A stretch of 64,000 nt of DNA. Source: Thinopyrum elongatum. Lineage: Eukaryota; Streptophyta; Magnoliopsida; Poales; Poaceae. Below are positions 1-10,090 of the stretch, piece by piece. The stretch's first letter is position 1. Each line of letters opens with the position of its first letter. The notes beneath the pieces are model-generated. The model made no database searches and was not told the DNA's origin. It saw only the letters and a list, made by a program, of their open reading frames with translations. The translations under genes were made by a program, and so were the position numbers. The stretch is from assembly GCA_011799875.1 (NCBI GenBank), contig CM022298.1, positions 290,160,838 to 290,224,837 of the forward strand. Reading direction: 5' to 3'.

Positions 1-303
1 AAAGTAAGTTGAAATTCATGAAACTTATCGTGGTGTCATATGGACACCAATAGACTTTTTTTTTCAAATTTGAGACAAGTTTTGATATAATCTTCTTACA
101 GACACAAAATTATCAATAATTATCAACCAATATAGCAAACGGACTCTTTATTCAAACCATGTGCGTTAGACCAACAATGTAGATGCCGTGCTTCAGTTAA
201 GCAATAAAGCGGTAGAATTAATCATCAAAAAGGAAAAATCAATATAATACGTGCCGCGCACACGTCCCGTGTGCCGTACGAGCACGCGCGAGTTGATGAG
301 ACG

Positions 304-451
304 CATGCTAGCAGTCCACCGCGCAGGCAGACCGGGAGGCCGAGGCATGCGCGTGCTCGCTACGCACTCACCATGGGGCATGCTAGTAGCTGTGTGAAAT
401 GACGGTAGGCATGCCAGCAGTCCACTGCGTAGGCTCACCGGGAGGCGAGCC
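304..451. repeat. Duplicated GC-rich block upstream of the first F-box gene
   Basis: Two diverged copies (about 304-344 and 410-451) share the core CAGTCCAC, then GCG, AGGC and ACCGGGAGGC. A third version lies at about 3291-3336, upstream of the second F-box gene. The position in front of both paralogues suggests that promoter-proximal DNA was duplicated with the genes. The rest of 1-525 shows no gene. Confidence 0.6.
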
Positions 452-561
452 AGCCCTTTGACCGTCGCCCACCTCGCTCCCACTGCTCCATATTAATGGC
501 GCGCCCGATCCGCTGGTCATAATAGGTGGCCGCACACCCTGTCCACATTTGTCATCGCCGC

Positions 562-2852
562 ATGGAGTGTATTAGGATTTTGCCGAAGCGCACCATCGGT
601 GGGAGTGGCGACGCCGAGGCTGCTGAAGCACCCGCGCAACGCATGAAGCTGGGCGCAGAGGTTGATGTCGCCACCGACGAGGTCTCATGCGGGCAGCAGC
701 GCGACATTGACTTCGTCGCCGTCGTTGTGCCTCCCCAGCCGGAGGCGGAGGTCCACAGCTACTCCGGCAACGACTCCTACTCCGATGGAAAACCGGTTAG
801 TCCCCCCTCCCCTTTTGTTGGGAATAGAAATCCTTGGTTATGTTCACCTAGTCCATGAAATCAGAGTAAGATTCGTTAGATCCGTGTAGTGTATTGATTG
901 TTTGAATGATATCTATGGTTAGGTGATTAATTGTTTGTTCTGTACAAATGATTTTTTGCTAATAATCCGACTAGGGTTAGCGTGCGTTCTAATAATTCGT
1001 AGCCAGATCTTGAGAATTGATTTTGAATGTCCTACATATATGTTCGTGCCTTTTTTTCTTCCAGATCTTGAGAATTGATTTTGAATGTCCTACATGTATG
1101 TTTCTGCCTTTTTTCAGATTGCTATGTACATAGATGAGCCTCCGGCCAGCGGCGCTGCCGACTGTAGATCCTGCACCTAGCAGCGCGGGCAGAAGCGGCC
1201 ACGCCCTGGATCCGTGGAACCAATAGAATATCAGACGGACCGCATCAGCGATCTCCCGGATGCCATCCTTGGGGAGATCATCTTCCTTCTCCCCACCAAG
1301 GATGGCTGCCGCACACAGGTCCTTGCATCTCGGTGGCGCACTCAGTGGCGTGCCGCGCCTCTTAATCTCGACTGTCATCGGCTATCTGTCGTTCATGATT
1401 TTGAACTCCACGGAGCCATCATCTCCTCCCACCAGGGCTCCGTTCAACACCTATGCATCCCGGCATGCTTCCTGCTGCACATACCCTGCATGGGGGACGC
1501 CTGTCTGACATCTCGTCAATTCAAAAAACTCCAGCATCTTGAGTTCTACCATTACTATGCAAATAGCTTTCCACCAAGCGTTGTAGCTGTGCCCTCACCA
1601 CCAATGTCCATCTCATGGTTTTTCTCCTCTCTCCACACCGCCACCCTGGCCCGTTGTCATCTACTAGACAATCTGGTACAAATGCTTCGACTCCCACTGC
1701 TAAAAAAACTCGCGCTTGTGGTGGTCGATCTGTCGGAGGCCTCACTGCACAGCATCATCCACTCCTGCTGCCCTGCCCTGGAGCGCTTGCTGCTTGTTTT
1801 TGGTAAAAAAATCCGTATCCGTTGTCTCCAAATAAAGTCACCTCACCTTGTAAGCATTGGAATTTGCTTTAAAGGAGAGGAGCTCATCATCAAAGACGCC
1901 CCTTCACTCCAAAGGCTGCTCCTTGATTACCGTTTTGCACCTTCGCAAATAACTGTGGTCTTTGCGCCTAAACAGGAGACCTTGGGTGTAATTCCTGATC
2001 TATTTGAAGGTTACAAGATGGTGGTTAGCTCCACACTTATTCAGGTACTGTATATTATCATCAACACTTTTGTAATCATAAGCTACATTTTTCATTTATG
2101 AGCGTAAGTTTATATCATCAACATTTTTGTAATCATAAGCTGCATTTTTCATTTGTGCGCATAAGTTTTATATAATCTTGGAGTACGCTTTTGGTACTAA
2201 TATTATGTTCTATGCTCAATGAAGAGTTTGTCCATGGGTACCCTATCAATGGTGCCGGATTCTTTCAAGACCTTACATATCAGTATGTGGTGTTTTGATT
2301 TGAACATGATTATCGGCTTGCTGCGATGCTTTCCATGTCTGGAGAATTTGTATATAGAGGTGATGATATCAAGCACATTGATATACTTTACTAGAACTAA
2401 CCGTTCAGCTGTACTATTTTTTTAGACATTAATTGTTTTCAGTCTTCATGTCTATTTAGGCTAAAGGACATGGACAAAAAGGTATAACCAATCGGTGGCA
2501 TAAGAAACACCGGGATTTTCTCAGTTCTCATGACATTCGTTTGAGGACAATAACGCTGGAAGGATATGCATCCAACCATGCAAACACTAACTTTGTCACA
2601 TTCTTCCTGTTGAATGCGAGAGTACTATTGTCCATGAGGATTAAGTTTTTTAACAAAAACTTTCTCACGGATGGACACGTTGAACAACATAAAAAGAAGT
2701 TTCAGGTGGACAAAAGGGCTTCTGAACGTGCCCGGCTTCTGTTTACAACAACTTGTCTTCATGTACCAGTAGATTTTCTGGCCCAGGATCTTGATTTTAT
2801 GGATCAGACCGATCCATTTGATTTTGACTGCCGAAAACTTTGGTTGAGTTAG
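562..2852 (+). CDS. F-box/FBD domain protein (four exons, apparently intact)
   Basis: Proposed exons are 562-795, 1181-2044, 2225-2359 and 2460-2852, all joined in phase 0 at GT/AG borders, giving about 541 residues. Exon 2 opens with an F-box (RISDLPDAILGEIIFLLPTK, then LASRWRTQWR), followed by LRR-like text (LLKKLALVVVDLS, CCPALERLLL). Exon 4 carries an FBD domain (LRTITLEGYASN, FFLLNARVLLSM). Plant F-box/LRR/FBD proteins are substrate adaptors of SCF E3 ubiquitin ligases, binding SKP1 through the F-box; the substrate is unknown. The 135-bp third exon has exactly the length of its counterpart in the next gene, which supports the model. The least certain part is exon 1 and its join: an in-frame TAG at 1178-1180 lies directly before exon 2 and is removed only if the AG at 1179-1180 is the acceptor. 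The ATG at 562 is the first in frame. Confidence 0.78.
1003..1116. repeat. 58-bp tandem duplication in F-box gene intron 1
   Basis: Copies at 1003-1060 and 1061-1116 both begin CCAGATCTTGAGAATTGATT and end in a pyrimidine run. The second copy ends at the TTTTTTCAG acceptor-like site at 1109-1117, so the duplication also doubled the polypyrimidine tract. Confidence 0.85.
2057..2170. repeat. 57-bp tandem duplication in F-box gene intron 2
   Basis: Copies at 2057-2113 and 2114-2170 share ATCATCAACA, TTTTGTAATCATAAGCT and GCATTTTTCATTT with few differences. The array fills most of the short intron between 2044 and 2225. Confidence 0.85.
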
Positions 2853-3458
2853 TTGTTATTGTCCTGTTCAATCTGGATTTTATGTAAACCGGATGAACAA
2901 TTAATCATCGTGCTTTTGTACCTTCTGTAAGCTGGGCTTAGGTATTGCTGCCCTTTTCAACTCGGCTTTGACCCATATTTTCTTTCATACAAACTAGAGC
3001 TTCTATCAAGAAGCCTCATGGTTCCGAGAGGGAACTTGGTCACATGATCTCTATGCGAAATGACATACGCTGTATCTTCCCGCCTTGATTTATTTTACAG
3101 AGGCAACATGCAACTATGCTAAACATATGAAATTATTCAGGGTTTGTTTCGCCTTTTTATACATTGATTTTCCTAGGCATTTTTAACAAATCACCACCAT
3201 GTTATTATCACAAACGGTCGTATTAGTCCAACCGTGGGCGTTCAACTAATCATTTACTACCACGGGTAGCTGTTTGATTAGACGGGACGACTGTGAGTAG
3301 TCCGCCGCGCACGCTCACCATACCGGGAAGCGAGCCGCGAGCGCTGCAATTTATTGCTGGTTTTGGACTTTTGTTTCGGCCGCCTCGGGAAGGTACGTAG
3401 AATAGTCCTCCGTTCTCATCTACAAGCACCACCGCCGAGGATCACCGCCTGCTGTGAG
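2853..3458. other. Spacer between the two F-box genes
   Basis: It holds the 3' flank of the first gene and the GC-rich promoter-type block (about 3291-3336) of the second. No ORF with recognisable coding content was seen. Confidence 0.6.
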
Positions 3459-5270
3459 ATGGAGGATGAGCCGGCCAACAAGCGAGGGTGGGTCGAGCCA
3501 GAACCGCAAGAGCCTCCGGCGAACATGGACTTCATCAGCAGGCTCCTCGACGAGATGTTGGTAACCATCATATCCTACCTTCCCATCAAATATGGTGTGC
3601 GGACCACTGTCCTCTCGCGGCGGTGGTGCCCTCTCTGGCACTCCACCCCTTGGATCTCATCGCCGACCACGAGTTCTGCAGCGGGGAGCAACAACGCCTG
3701 GACGTGTTGTCCCACATCCTCGCCACGCACCCTGGGCCGGTCAGACGCCTTGCTATCGGTAGACTTAGTCCCCACAACAAGACCGAACCCAGGTTGCACT
3801 ACTGGTTCCTATCCCCAGCCCTGGATCGGCTTGAGGAGCTCAGCTTTCATGCTAGACGTCCTTGCTCGCTGTCGCCGTCCGTGCTCCGCCTCGCGCCCAC
3901 GCTGCGCCGCGCTACATTCATGCAGTGCATTTTCCCCCAGATTGATGTCGCGCGCGCTCTTCATCTCCCTAAACTTAAGCACCTCGAGCTCATTGTCGTC
4001 CGCATCTCGAAGGAGGATTTGGAGCGCTTGCTCGTCGGCTGTATAGCGCTCGAGTACCTTCGTCTTCATGCGATGGATGGGTTCAGTAGCCTCCACATCA
4101 CCTCGACGAATGCCCGTGCGATTTATGTGCATTGCTGGCGCCGCCCAAGGCTGTTAATTGAGGTGTTTCACGATATGGTCATTGAGAATGTGCCTTTCCT
4201 TGAGAGATTGTATGTACTTGATAAATTAGGTCCAGCAAGAATCAGGGTCATTCACGCACCGAAATTGACAGTGTTGGGCTATTCGTGTGCTGAATTCAAC
4301 GAACTTGTTACTGGATCATTATCCGTTCAGGTACAACGGTCTTCTTTTTCTCCTTCTTATATATTATTGGACAACACATTTTATCTAATTTTTGTTGATC
4401 TATATGTTTGCCTGTCATCCAGAAAATGATTCCCACAAGCTTGACCCGGCCTCTACGCACAGTGAAGATCTTGGCACTACAATCTGTCGGCCCCGATCTG
4501 GATGAAGTTGTTAGATTCCTTAGATGCTTTCCTTGCACGGAGAAGATATACATCGAGGTGATGCTCCTTTCCTGTTAATTGTTAACCACAACGGAGCTCA
4601 ATTTTTTGTTACTTTTACCCATGATTACAATGACAAATGTAGAATGATTTCTAAAGGAAATTTTGAGGATTTCAATACATATATTTTTTGAGATGCTAGT
4701 GTTGTACGCGTTTTATTCCTTCGCCCGACATGCTTTCGTGATAAAAGTTTATCATGAAAGATTGAAGGTGGCATTTCACTCTTTTTGTGTATTTTAGAAA
4801 TCCTGCAAATCAAAGAGGCCCGAAGTGTTCAAATCTGCAGCTAGGCACTAATATGTTGTCTTCGTTTGCAGATACTAGCAGGCCCGAAAGTAGAAAATGT
4901 TGGGGAATATAACAATCCCATTGAATGCCTTGATCTTCATCTCATAGAAATTATTTTTAATGAGTACCGAGGCACCACACCAGAAATTAAATTCACCAGG
5001 TTCTTTGTTGAGAAAGCAAGGTTGCTCAAGGTAATGAGTTTTGCCCTATATTTACTGCGCAGAAGTGAATGGATTGCTAAAGAGCGCAGGCGTGTACAGC
5101 TGAATGGAAAAGGCTCTGCAGAAGCTGAATTTCAGTTTGTAACTTCATATGACAGATTATTCGGAAGTCACTATATCGAGCCGCTATATGACTTCTCGGT
5201 GGCTGATCCTTTAGCAGAAATAATGCATGAAAAAGATTCTGAAGAAGATGAATTTTATGTGTCTGAATAG
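3459..5270 (+). pseudogene. Second F-box/FBD gene with a one-base frameshift in exon 1
   Basis: This is a tandem paralogue of the upstream gene. Exon 1 runs from the ATG at 3459 to 4330, exon 2 is 4423-4557 (135 bp, as in the paralogue) and exon 3 is 4872-5270, all with GT/AG borders in phase 0. The F-box (ISRLLDEMLVTIISYLPIKY, VLSRRWCPLWHS) reads in one frame. From about 3650 the downstream text (LDLIADHEF, VRRLAIGRL, LKHLELIVVRIS, CIALEYLRL) reads in another, as if one base were missing next to the CCCC run at 3646-3651. Exon 2 gives RTVKILALQSVGPDLDEVV, and exon 3 an FBD tail (PEIKFTRFFVEKARLLKVM) and an acidic C terminus. If the frameshift is real, only a truncated F-box peptide is made; if it is a consensus error, the gene is intact. 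Function would be SCF substrate adaptor. Confidence 0.78.
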
Positions 5271-6149
5271 TTTGAACCTTGTAATCTTTGAATTTGGGCC
5301 TTGTAATGCTGGAATTTGAACCTTGCAATATTTATGGTATTTGTTATATAGCGTAATTGGATGTTTAATTTGGTTTTGCAATCGTCCTGTTATAAGTATA
5401 TATATGTTGTTCTTCTGTACACAGAGCATAGATGTTGTGCAGACAGAGCATATCACATCGCACATGGACCACACTAGGGAACCCGTCGGTGATGAATTCA
5501 TCAATCGCAAATGGTTGTATACCAACAAGCGTTTGCCCACAATACACATGACTTATTCCATCACAAACAACTCGGATGGATCAACTGTATGTCACGTATC
5601 GCACACGCAACTCTAATATGATTCGTGCTTGATGTCTCCGCCATCGCTCACACAGTTCGTCTTATTTGCCACGTATCACTGTGCCGACCTCTGCTCGCGT
5701 CCCTTGGCGCGCTCTGCTCGCATCCGTCGGCGCGCTCTGCTCGCGTACCTCCATGCGCTCGGCTTGTGAACAGCTTTTCCTTGCGTGCTCAACTGCTATA
5801 TGCATATATATGGTTCCTCGCCGTTGAGGCGACCACGGAGCGCTCTGATCGCGTCCCTGCGCGCGTGCTCTGCCAGTGGTTGGGGCCTGCGCACGATCAC
5901 GTTGGGGGCCCGTATGCATGCGATTGCGCTGCACGCGTCGCCATGATGCAGTTACGTGTGACACGATAGAGTTACGCGCTGCAAAGTAGAACTGCCATCC
6001 GGGCGTGCGTATATTCCATGCCGTCCGGCTTCCCCATTAATTCCCGTGGCCATTATAACCTTAGTCTTTTCAACCTTTCGATATCGCCCCACAACACAAC
6101 AAGCACACCCACGACAATACATATAGAGAGGATATCTAGCGGCGCTCCA
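5271..6149. other. Spacer with repeat-derived sequence and putative promoter of the exonuclease-like gene
   Basis: It contains a stretch (5352-5423) repeated after the next gene, ATCGCACA-type repeat text shared with 7080-7560, and a GC-rich stretch with GGCGCGCTCTGCTCGC twice (about 5707 and 5731). A TATA-like TTATAA lies near 6053, about 100 bp before the ATG at 6150. No convincing coding region. Confidence 0.5.
5352..5423. repeat. Direct repeat, copy 1 (flanks the exonuclease-like gene)
   Basis: This copy shares GATGTTTAATTTGGTT, TGCAA, TTATAAGT and ATATATGTTGTT with 7004-7072, in the same order and orientation. The two copies bracket the exonuclease-like gene. Confidence 0.7.
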
Positions 6150-6832
6150 ATGGGGTTCGGCGAGCATAAAGTGGAGAACCACACGAGGGAGACGGATCTC
6201 TTGGTGGTGTACACCATCGACCCGACCGTGGTGAGGACTACATCAACACCGTGGAGCAGTTGCTTGCTCTAGACAAGTACAAGGTGGTCAGCATCGACCT
6301 CCAGTACACCGGTGGTTATCCCGGCAAAGATCAGAAGGTTACCGTCACCCAATTGTGCGTGCGCCATCATGTCCTCATCTACCACTACTGCATGGCCACA
6401 GAGCCTTGCGACCGTTTCGCCAGGTTTGTCAATAGCACCGACTACAAGTTCGCTATGGTGGAAACCTCCAACGATTTAAAAGCTCTCATGGTTACGGGCT
6501 TGGCCTGCAAGAACCTTGTCGAAATCTGTGAGCACTACAAGGTCTGGGGCAGCACGAAGAAGGACACCCCGGTTGAACTCGCCTCGGCCATCATCGACCC
6601 CTACTACGAAAAGATGAAGCAGGATACCAACAAAACAAGTCCCGTATCCTGGCACGGGGCTTGGATGCGGCAACTGGATGAACCTCACCTCAGGTTCGCG
6701 ACCAAGAGCATGTACACATGCTACAAGATGCACAGGCGGATCGTTGACATGAGGAAGTGCCTCGTTCCCAAAATCGATGAGGCCGGATCGAGCCACAAGC
6801 AGAGCAGTAGCGGCAAGCGTCACAAGAAGTAG
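6150..6832 (+). pseudogene. 3'-5' exonuclease-like (RNase H fold) protein, frameshifted and with altered active site
   Basis: Two overlapping frames give one protein of about 227 residues. The ATG at 6150 (context CTCCAATGGGG) starts MGFGEHKVENHTRE and reads to about 6233; the rest runs in another frame to the TAG at 6830-6832, as if one G were missing in GTGGTGAGG (6228-6236). The fold resembles plant DnaQ/WRN-like DEDDy exonuclease-domain proteins, which degrade nucleic acid 3' to 5' using four acidic residues. Motif I, expected DxE, reads SIDLQYT (E replaced by Q). Motif II keeps its Asp (SNDLKAL). Motif III, expected YxxxD, reads RFATKSMYT (Y to F, D to S). A basic tail (GKRHKK) ends the protein. 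Two acidic ligands are missing, so catalysis is unlikely even if the frame is repaired. The context is repeat-rich, so it may be a gene copy carried by a mobile element. Confidence 0.7.
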
Positions 6833-6861
6833 ATGATGATCAGATGATCGTTTATCCTACT

Positions 6862-6999
6862 TAATTATGCATGTAATATATAGTTTACTTTGGTGTGTGG
6901 AAATGTCATGTGTGTAGTAGCCACCTATGTAATTATGCATGTAATAGTTTACTTTGGTGTGTGCAATTAAATGTCATGTGTGTAGTAGCCACCTATGTA
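6862..6999. repeat. About 69-bp tandem duplication downstream of the exonuclease-like gene
   Basis: Two copies (6862-6930 and 6931-6999) share AATTATGCATGTAATA, GTTTACTTTGGTGTGTG and TGTGTAGTAGCCACCTATGT. It lies in the probable 3' UTR. Confidence 0.85.
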
Positions 7000-7003
7000 A
7001 TCG

Positions 7004-7072
7004 ATGTTTAATTTGGTTATGCAACCATGTCCTTATAAGTGTGTATATATATATATATATGTTGTTGTTCTG
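7004..7072. repeat. Direct repeat, copy 2, with (TA)n expansion
   Basis: Counterpart of 5352-5423. This copy has a longer TATATA run (about 7045-7062). Confidence 0.7.
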
Positions 7073-7146
7073 TATGCAATCCCATCGCACAACACACATG
7101 TCTTATTAGCAGCAATCGTCTGCGTTATTATCGGTCTTCGCACACA

Positions 7147-7560
7147 TTTTTGATTACAGACCCGTTTGCCGCGTATCACACACATCTTGTTAAATTGAAC
7201 CATTTCTGTTCTCTATGCTCAACGCAAATAGTTCATCCGAGTGGACTATTTGCCCTCTATCGCACGCACCTTGATCTCACTGACTGTTTCTTTTGTTCCG
7301 CCTAATCACAAATAGTTCATCCGAGTGAACTGTATGCCGTCAATCGCACACTCCTTGATCTGGCTGACCGTTTCTGTTGTGTTGCCTAATTACAAACAGT
7401 TAATCAGAGTGAACTGTATGCCGTATATCACACACTTTCATCTGGCTGCCCGTTTCTGTTGTTTTGCCTCATCGCAAACAGTTCATTGGAGTGAACCATA
7501 TGCCCCTCATCACACACGTAAGTAAAATCTGAACCGTGTTTGATGTATCCGCCATCGCAA
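7147..7560. repeat. About 84-bp diverged tandem repeat array
   Basis: Four units are marked by GTTCATCCGAGTGAAC or a variant at 7231, 7315, 7399 and 7481 (spacing 84, 84, 82). Each unit continues with TGCC, ATCGCACAC-type text and CTGTTTCTGTTGT. The marker is itself an inverted repeat (AGTTCA/TGAACT, six-base loop in the best copy). Confidence 0.8.
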
Positions 7561-7654
7561 ACGTTTTGCATCTTTTTTGACGTTTTTTTACATCATCGTT
7601 TGCGATTAATGCATCGCACGCAGTTTCGTCAAAGGGTCTGTGATTGTAGTGTCG

Positions 7655-7679
7655 CATTAGCAGCATCCTGCAGTAGTGT
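7655..7679 (-). mobile_element. Candidate terminus of a CACTA-like DNA transposon
   Basis: Read on the minus strand, the end of the repeat block is CACTACTGCAGGATGCTGC, beginning with the CACTA signature. The matching opposite end was not found in the window, so this may be a solo end or a deletion derivative. The tandem array just inside it fits subterminal repeats of such elements. Confidence 0.4.
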
Positions 7680-7689
7680 AGATCTTCAT

Positions 7690-9660
7690 AATCTAAACCA
7701 TGTCTCATATGTATAATATGTTTATCACATAATGTATGGTGCCCCGCCTCCTACGCCTACAAGTATTTAGCTGTGAGCTGCAAATGCCACACATCATCAC
7801 AAATTCAAAAAAAATGTGAGATTGTTCGATATATAGTATGGTTTAGATTGTTCGATATTTAGCTGTGAGTTGCAAACGCCACGCATTATCACATTATAGT
7901 ATAACATGTCCAAAACCACACCACGCGTATCACCACTATATTCATGCATGCATAGGTTTAAAACACTATGATCTCTTATTCAAATATATGAATCCACTTT
8001 TATAATGAATTATGATCTCTGTTAGTCTTTTACACCCACACAATCCTCTTATCTTTGTAGCTAGCACTAACTTTCTCTCGTGCATGCACACGCCCTCCTC
8101 GCCCCCTCCCTCAGCATTCTATCCATCTTGCACATTCATTTATTTTCTTTAGGTTGTTCTCCCGCGGTCTCCACAACTCCTTCTTTCCAACACACACCGA
8201 TCGATAAACCTCTCCAGCGAGGTCTGCCTACCACACACACACACACTTTCCATCTCCTCCTTTCCCCGTCCATGCCCCATGTCTCTCACATGGTCCCACA
8301 CACGTGTAAACTCTCGCCCCTCTTTTCATCAATATCACAATCGCACACTCCTCCCCCTATCAAGTAGGCCTCTCGCACCACCTCCTAGTTCCATCCCTCT
8401 CTCTCTATCTGTCTCTTTGGGCCTTATTTGCCTCTAACAAATGGATGGACACCGACCGATCTCCCACTATACATATAGCTAGCTAGGTCATCTATAACTC
8501 GTTTTCCCCACGCGCCGATCGATCTACCTCATTAGTTATGTCTCTCCCTTCCTCCGTTGACACACAACAATCGATCTACCAATCTAGTTAGGTCTGCTTA
8601 CCAAACACATATGGTCCCCCTTCATCATCCATTCATGCTTCCCGACACGTCTATCACGCACACGCACACATAGAAACACATCCCTCTCTTCTTGATATTG
8701 CAGTTGTACCCTCCGTTTATCTAGCAGGCCTCTCCCACCATCTCCGAGAAGCAACTCCACCACCACCCCTGCGGCACTCTACCTCTCTCTCTCTTAACCT
8801 ATTTCTCGTCCTACACTTATGTATGGATGCTGATCGACCTTCCTCAAGACATAGCTAGGTCTCCCCTTCTCCATACATATACGAGTCGATCTACCTCTCT
8901 AGTTAGGTCTTCCCCCCCCACACATACCGATACATCAAGCGCTCGTCATGTCTCCCTGCCACACACAAACTTTCCCTCTACTCTCTGACGTTCCGGTCAG
9001 CCGCCTATATCTTTGACATGCGCACACACAATTTCGATGGCTCTCTTCATCGATCTCACACCCACACACTTGATCCTCTCTTTGATTCTATCGATATCTC
9101 ACGCCTATGACCCCCCCCCCCTCTCTTCTCGTGGATCGCCCTCTCTCTATATGATATAGCTAGGCCTCTACTTCACACACATTGCATGTGTCACTTTTTT
9201 TGAGATATCATCGACACATATTCCCACAAATAGACTCACGAAATCACCCCCCCCCCCAAAAAAACATTCACGAACACAGACGCCATTTCTCTCTAGGTTT
9301 GTATCTCTCTCACACACACCCACGTAGGTGGGGTATGTGCACGAAGAGGAGAGGTGCACGCACGACGCACGTACTCCCGTCTCTTTCCCAACCACACCCG
9401 CGCGAGTACACGGTGGAGCTCATTTCCGTATGAAAAGGCAGCCCACGTGGTAATTTGACACGTGTACTGGTTGTCCACTTGATGGAGGATCATGTACCAC
9501 ACATGAACAAATAAAGTGTGACTTGACGCATTGGCACATTATTTAAAAAAAGATTTTATTCCTCAGTGGCGCACGTACAGAATATAAACCGATTGTTATC
9601 AAGAGAAAAAAGAAAATCGCTCCACTATACTATGCTATACTATACAATATAGGCAGGATC
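7690..9660. other. Non-coding CT/CA-rich region
   Basis: Pyrimidine-rich DNA with loosely repeated phrases (ATCGATCTACC, AGTTAGGTCT, CACACACA) and poly-C runs near 9110 and 9247. The ORFs here are low-complexity and are not supported as genes. Confidence 0.6.
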
Positions 9661-9730
9661 CTCAATGCTTGCTTGCTGGGGTCAGTCTCTTCTACTCTCT
9701 CACACAAGATGGCAGTGGCCACTCTCTCTC

Positions 9731-10090
9731 TCACCGCTGGTCCCTCATACAGCCGGGTCCTGTCCGCTGGTGGAAAGAGACGATGTGCAATGTTGCTCCG
9801 GTCGCCAGCGTCGGCGTAGGAAACCCACTGCCGGCGCGTCCCGATCTGCGGTACCCGCCGTTCTCTATAAGCAAGCTCCAGCGCGGCAGTGCCTTTGCAC
9901 CTTGCTCGCTGCCGCAGTATGGGCAGATCCCGCCTGCCACCGCCCTCCTGGTTACATCCCGACGACCCTCAGTTATAACTTCCTCTGGAACCGGCCTTGC
10001 TCCACCGCCCGTCTTCCCACGTCGCTTCATGTGGATCTTCTCTAGTTCTTTACCTAAAATGTACCGTAGCTCGGTCGGTGTACTTTCCAT
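9731..10090 (-). CDS. Unrecognised 119-residue ORF
   Basis: Minus-strand ORF with a true ATG at 10090. It is basic and of normal complexity (RYILGKELEKIHMKRRGK near the N terminus) with a single CPYCG motif mid-protein. I do not recognise the family. The overlapping plus-strand ORFs (9665-10045, 9669-10247) look no better. It could be a fragment of a captured gene or chance in a GC-rich patch; no intron, promoter or partner gene supports it. Confidence 0.2.
   Translation of the reverse strand: MESTPTELRYILGKELEKIHMKRRGKTGGGARPVPEEVITEGRRDVTRRAVAGGICPYCGSEQGAKALPRWSLLIENGGYRRSGRAGSGFPTPTLATGATLHIVSFHQRTGPGCMRDQR

Noticed and set aside
5625..5969. 114-residue ORF upstream of the exonuclease-like gene (and its antisense at 5662-5964)
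   Set aside because: Starts at a non-ATG codon, lies on an internal GC-rich duplication and has no motif; probably 5' flank.
8080..8367. 95-residue ORF in the CT-rich region
   Set aside because: Low-complexity Ser/Pro/His text from CA and CT repeats.
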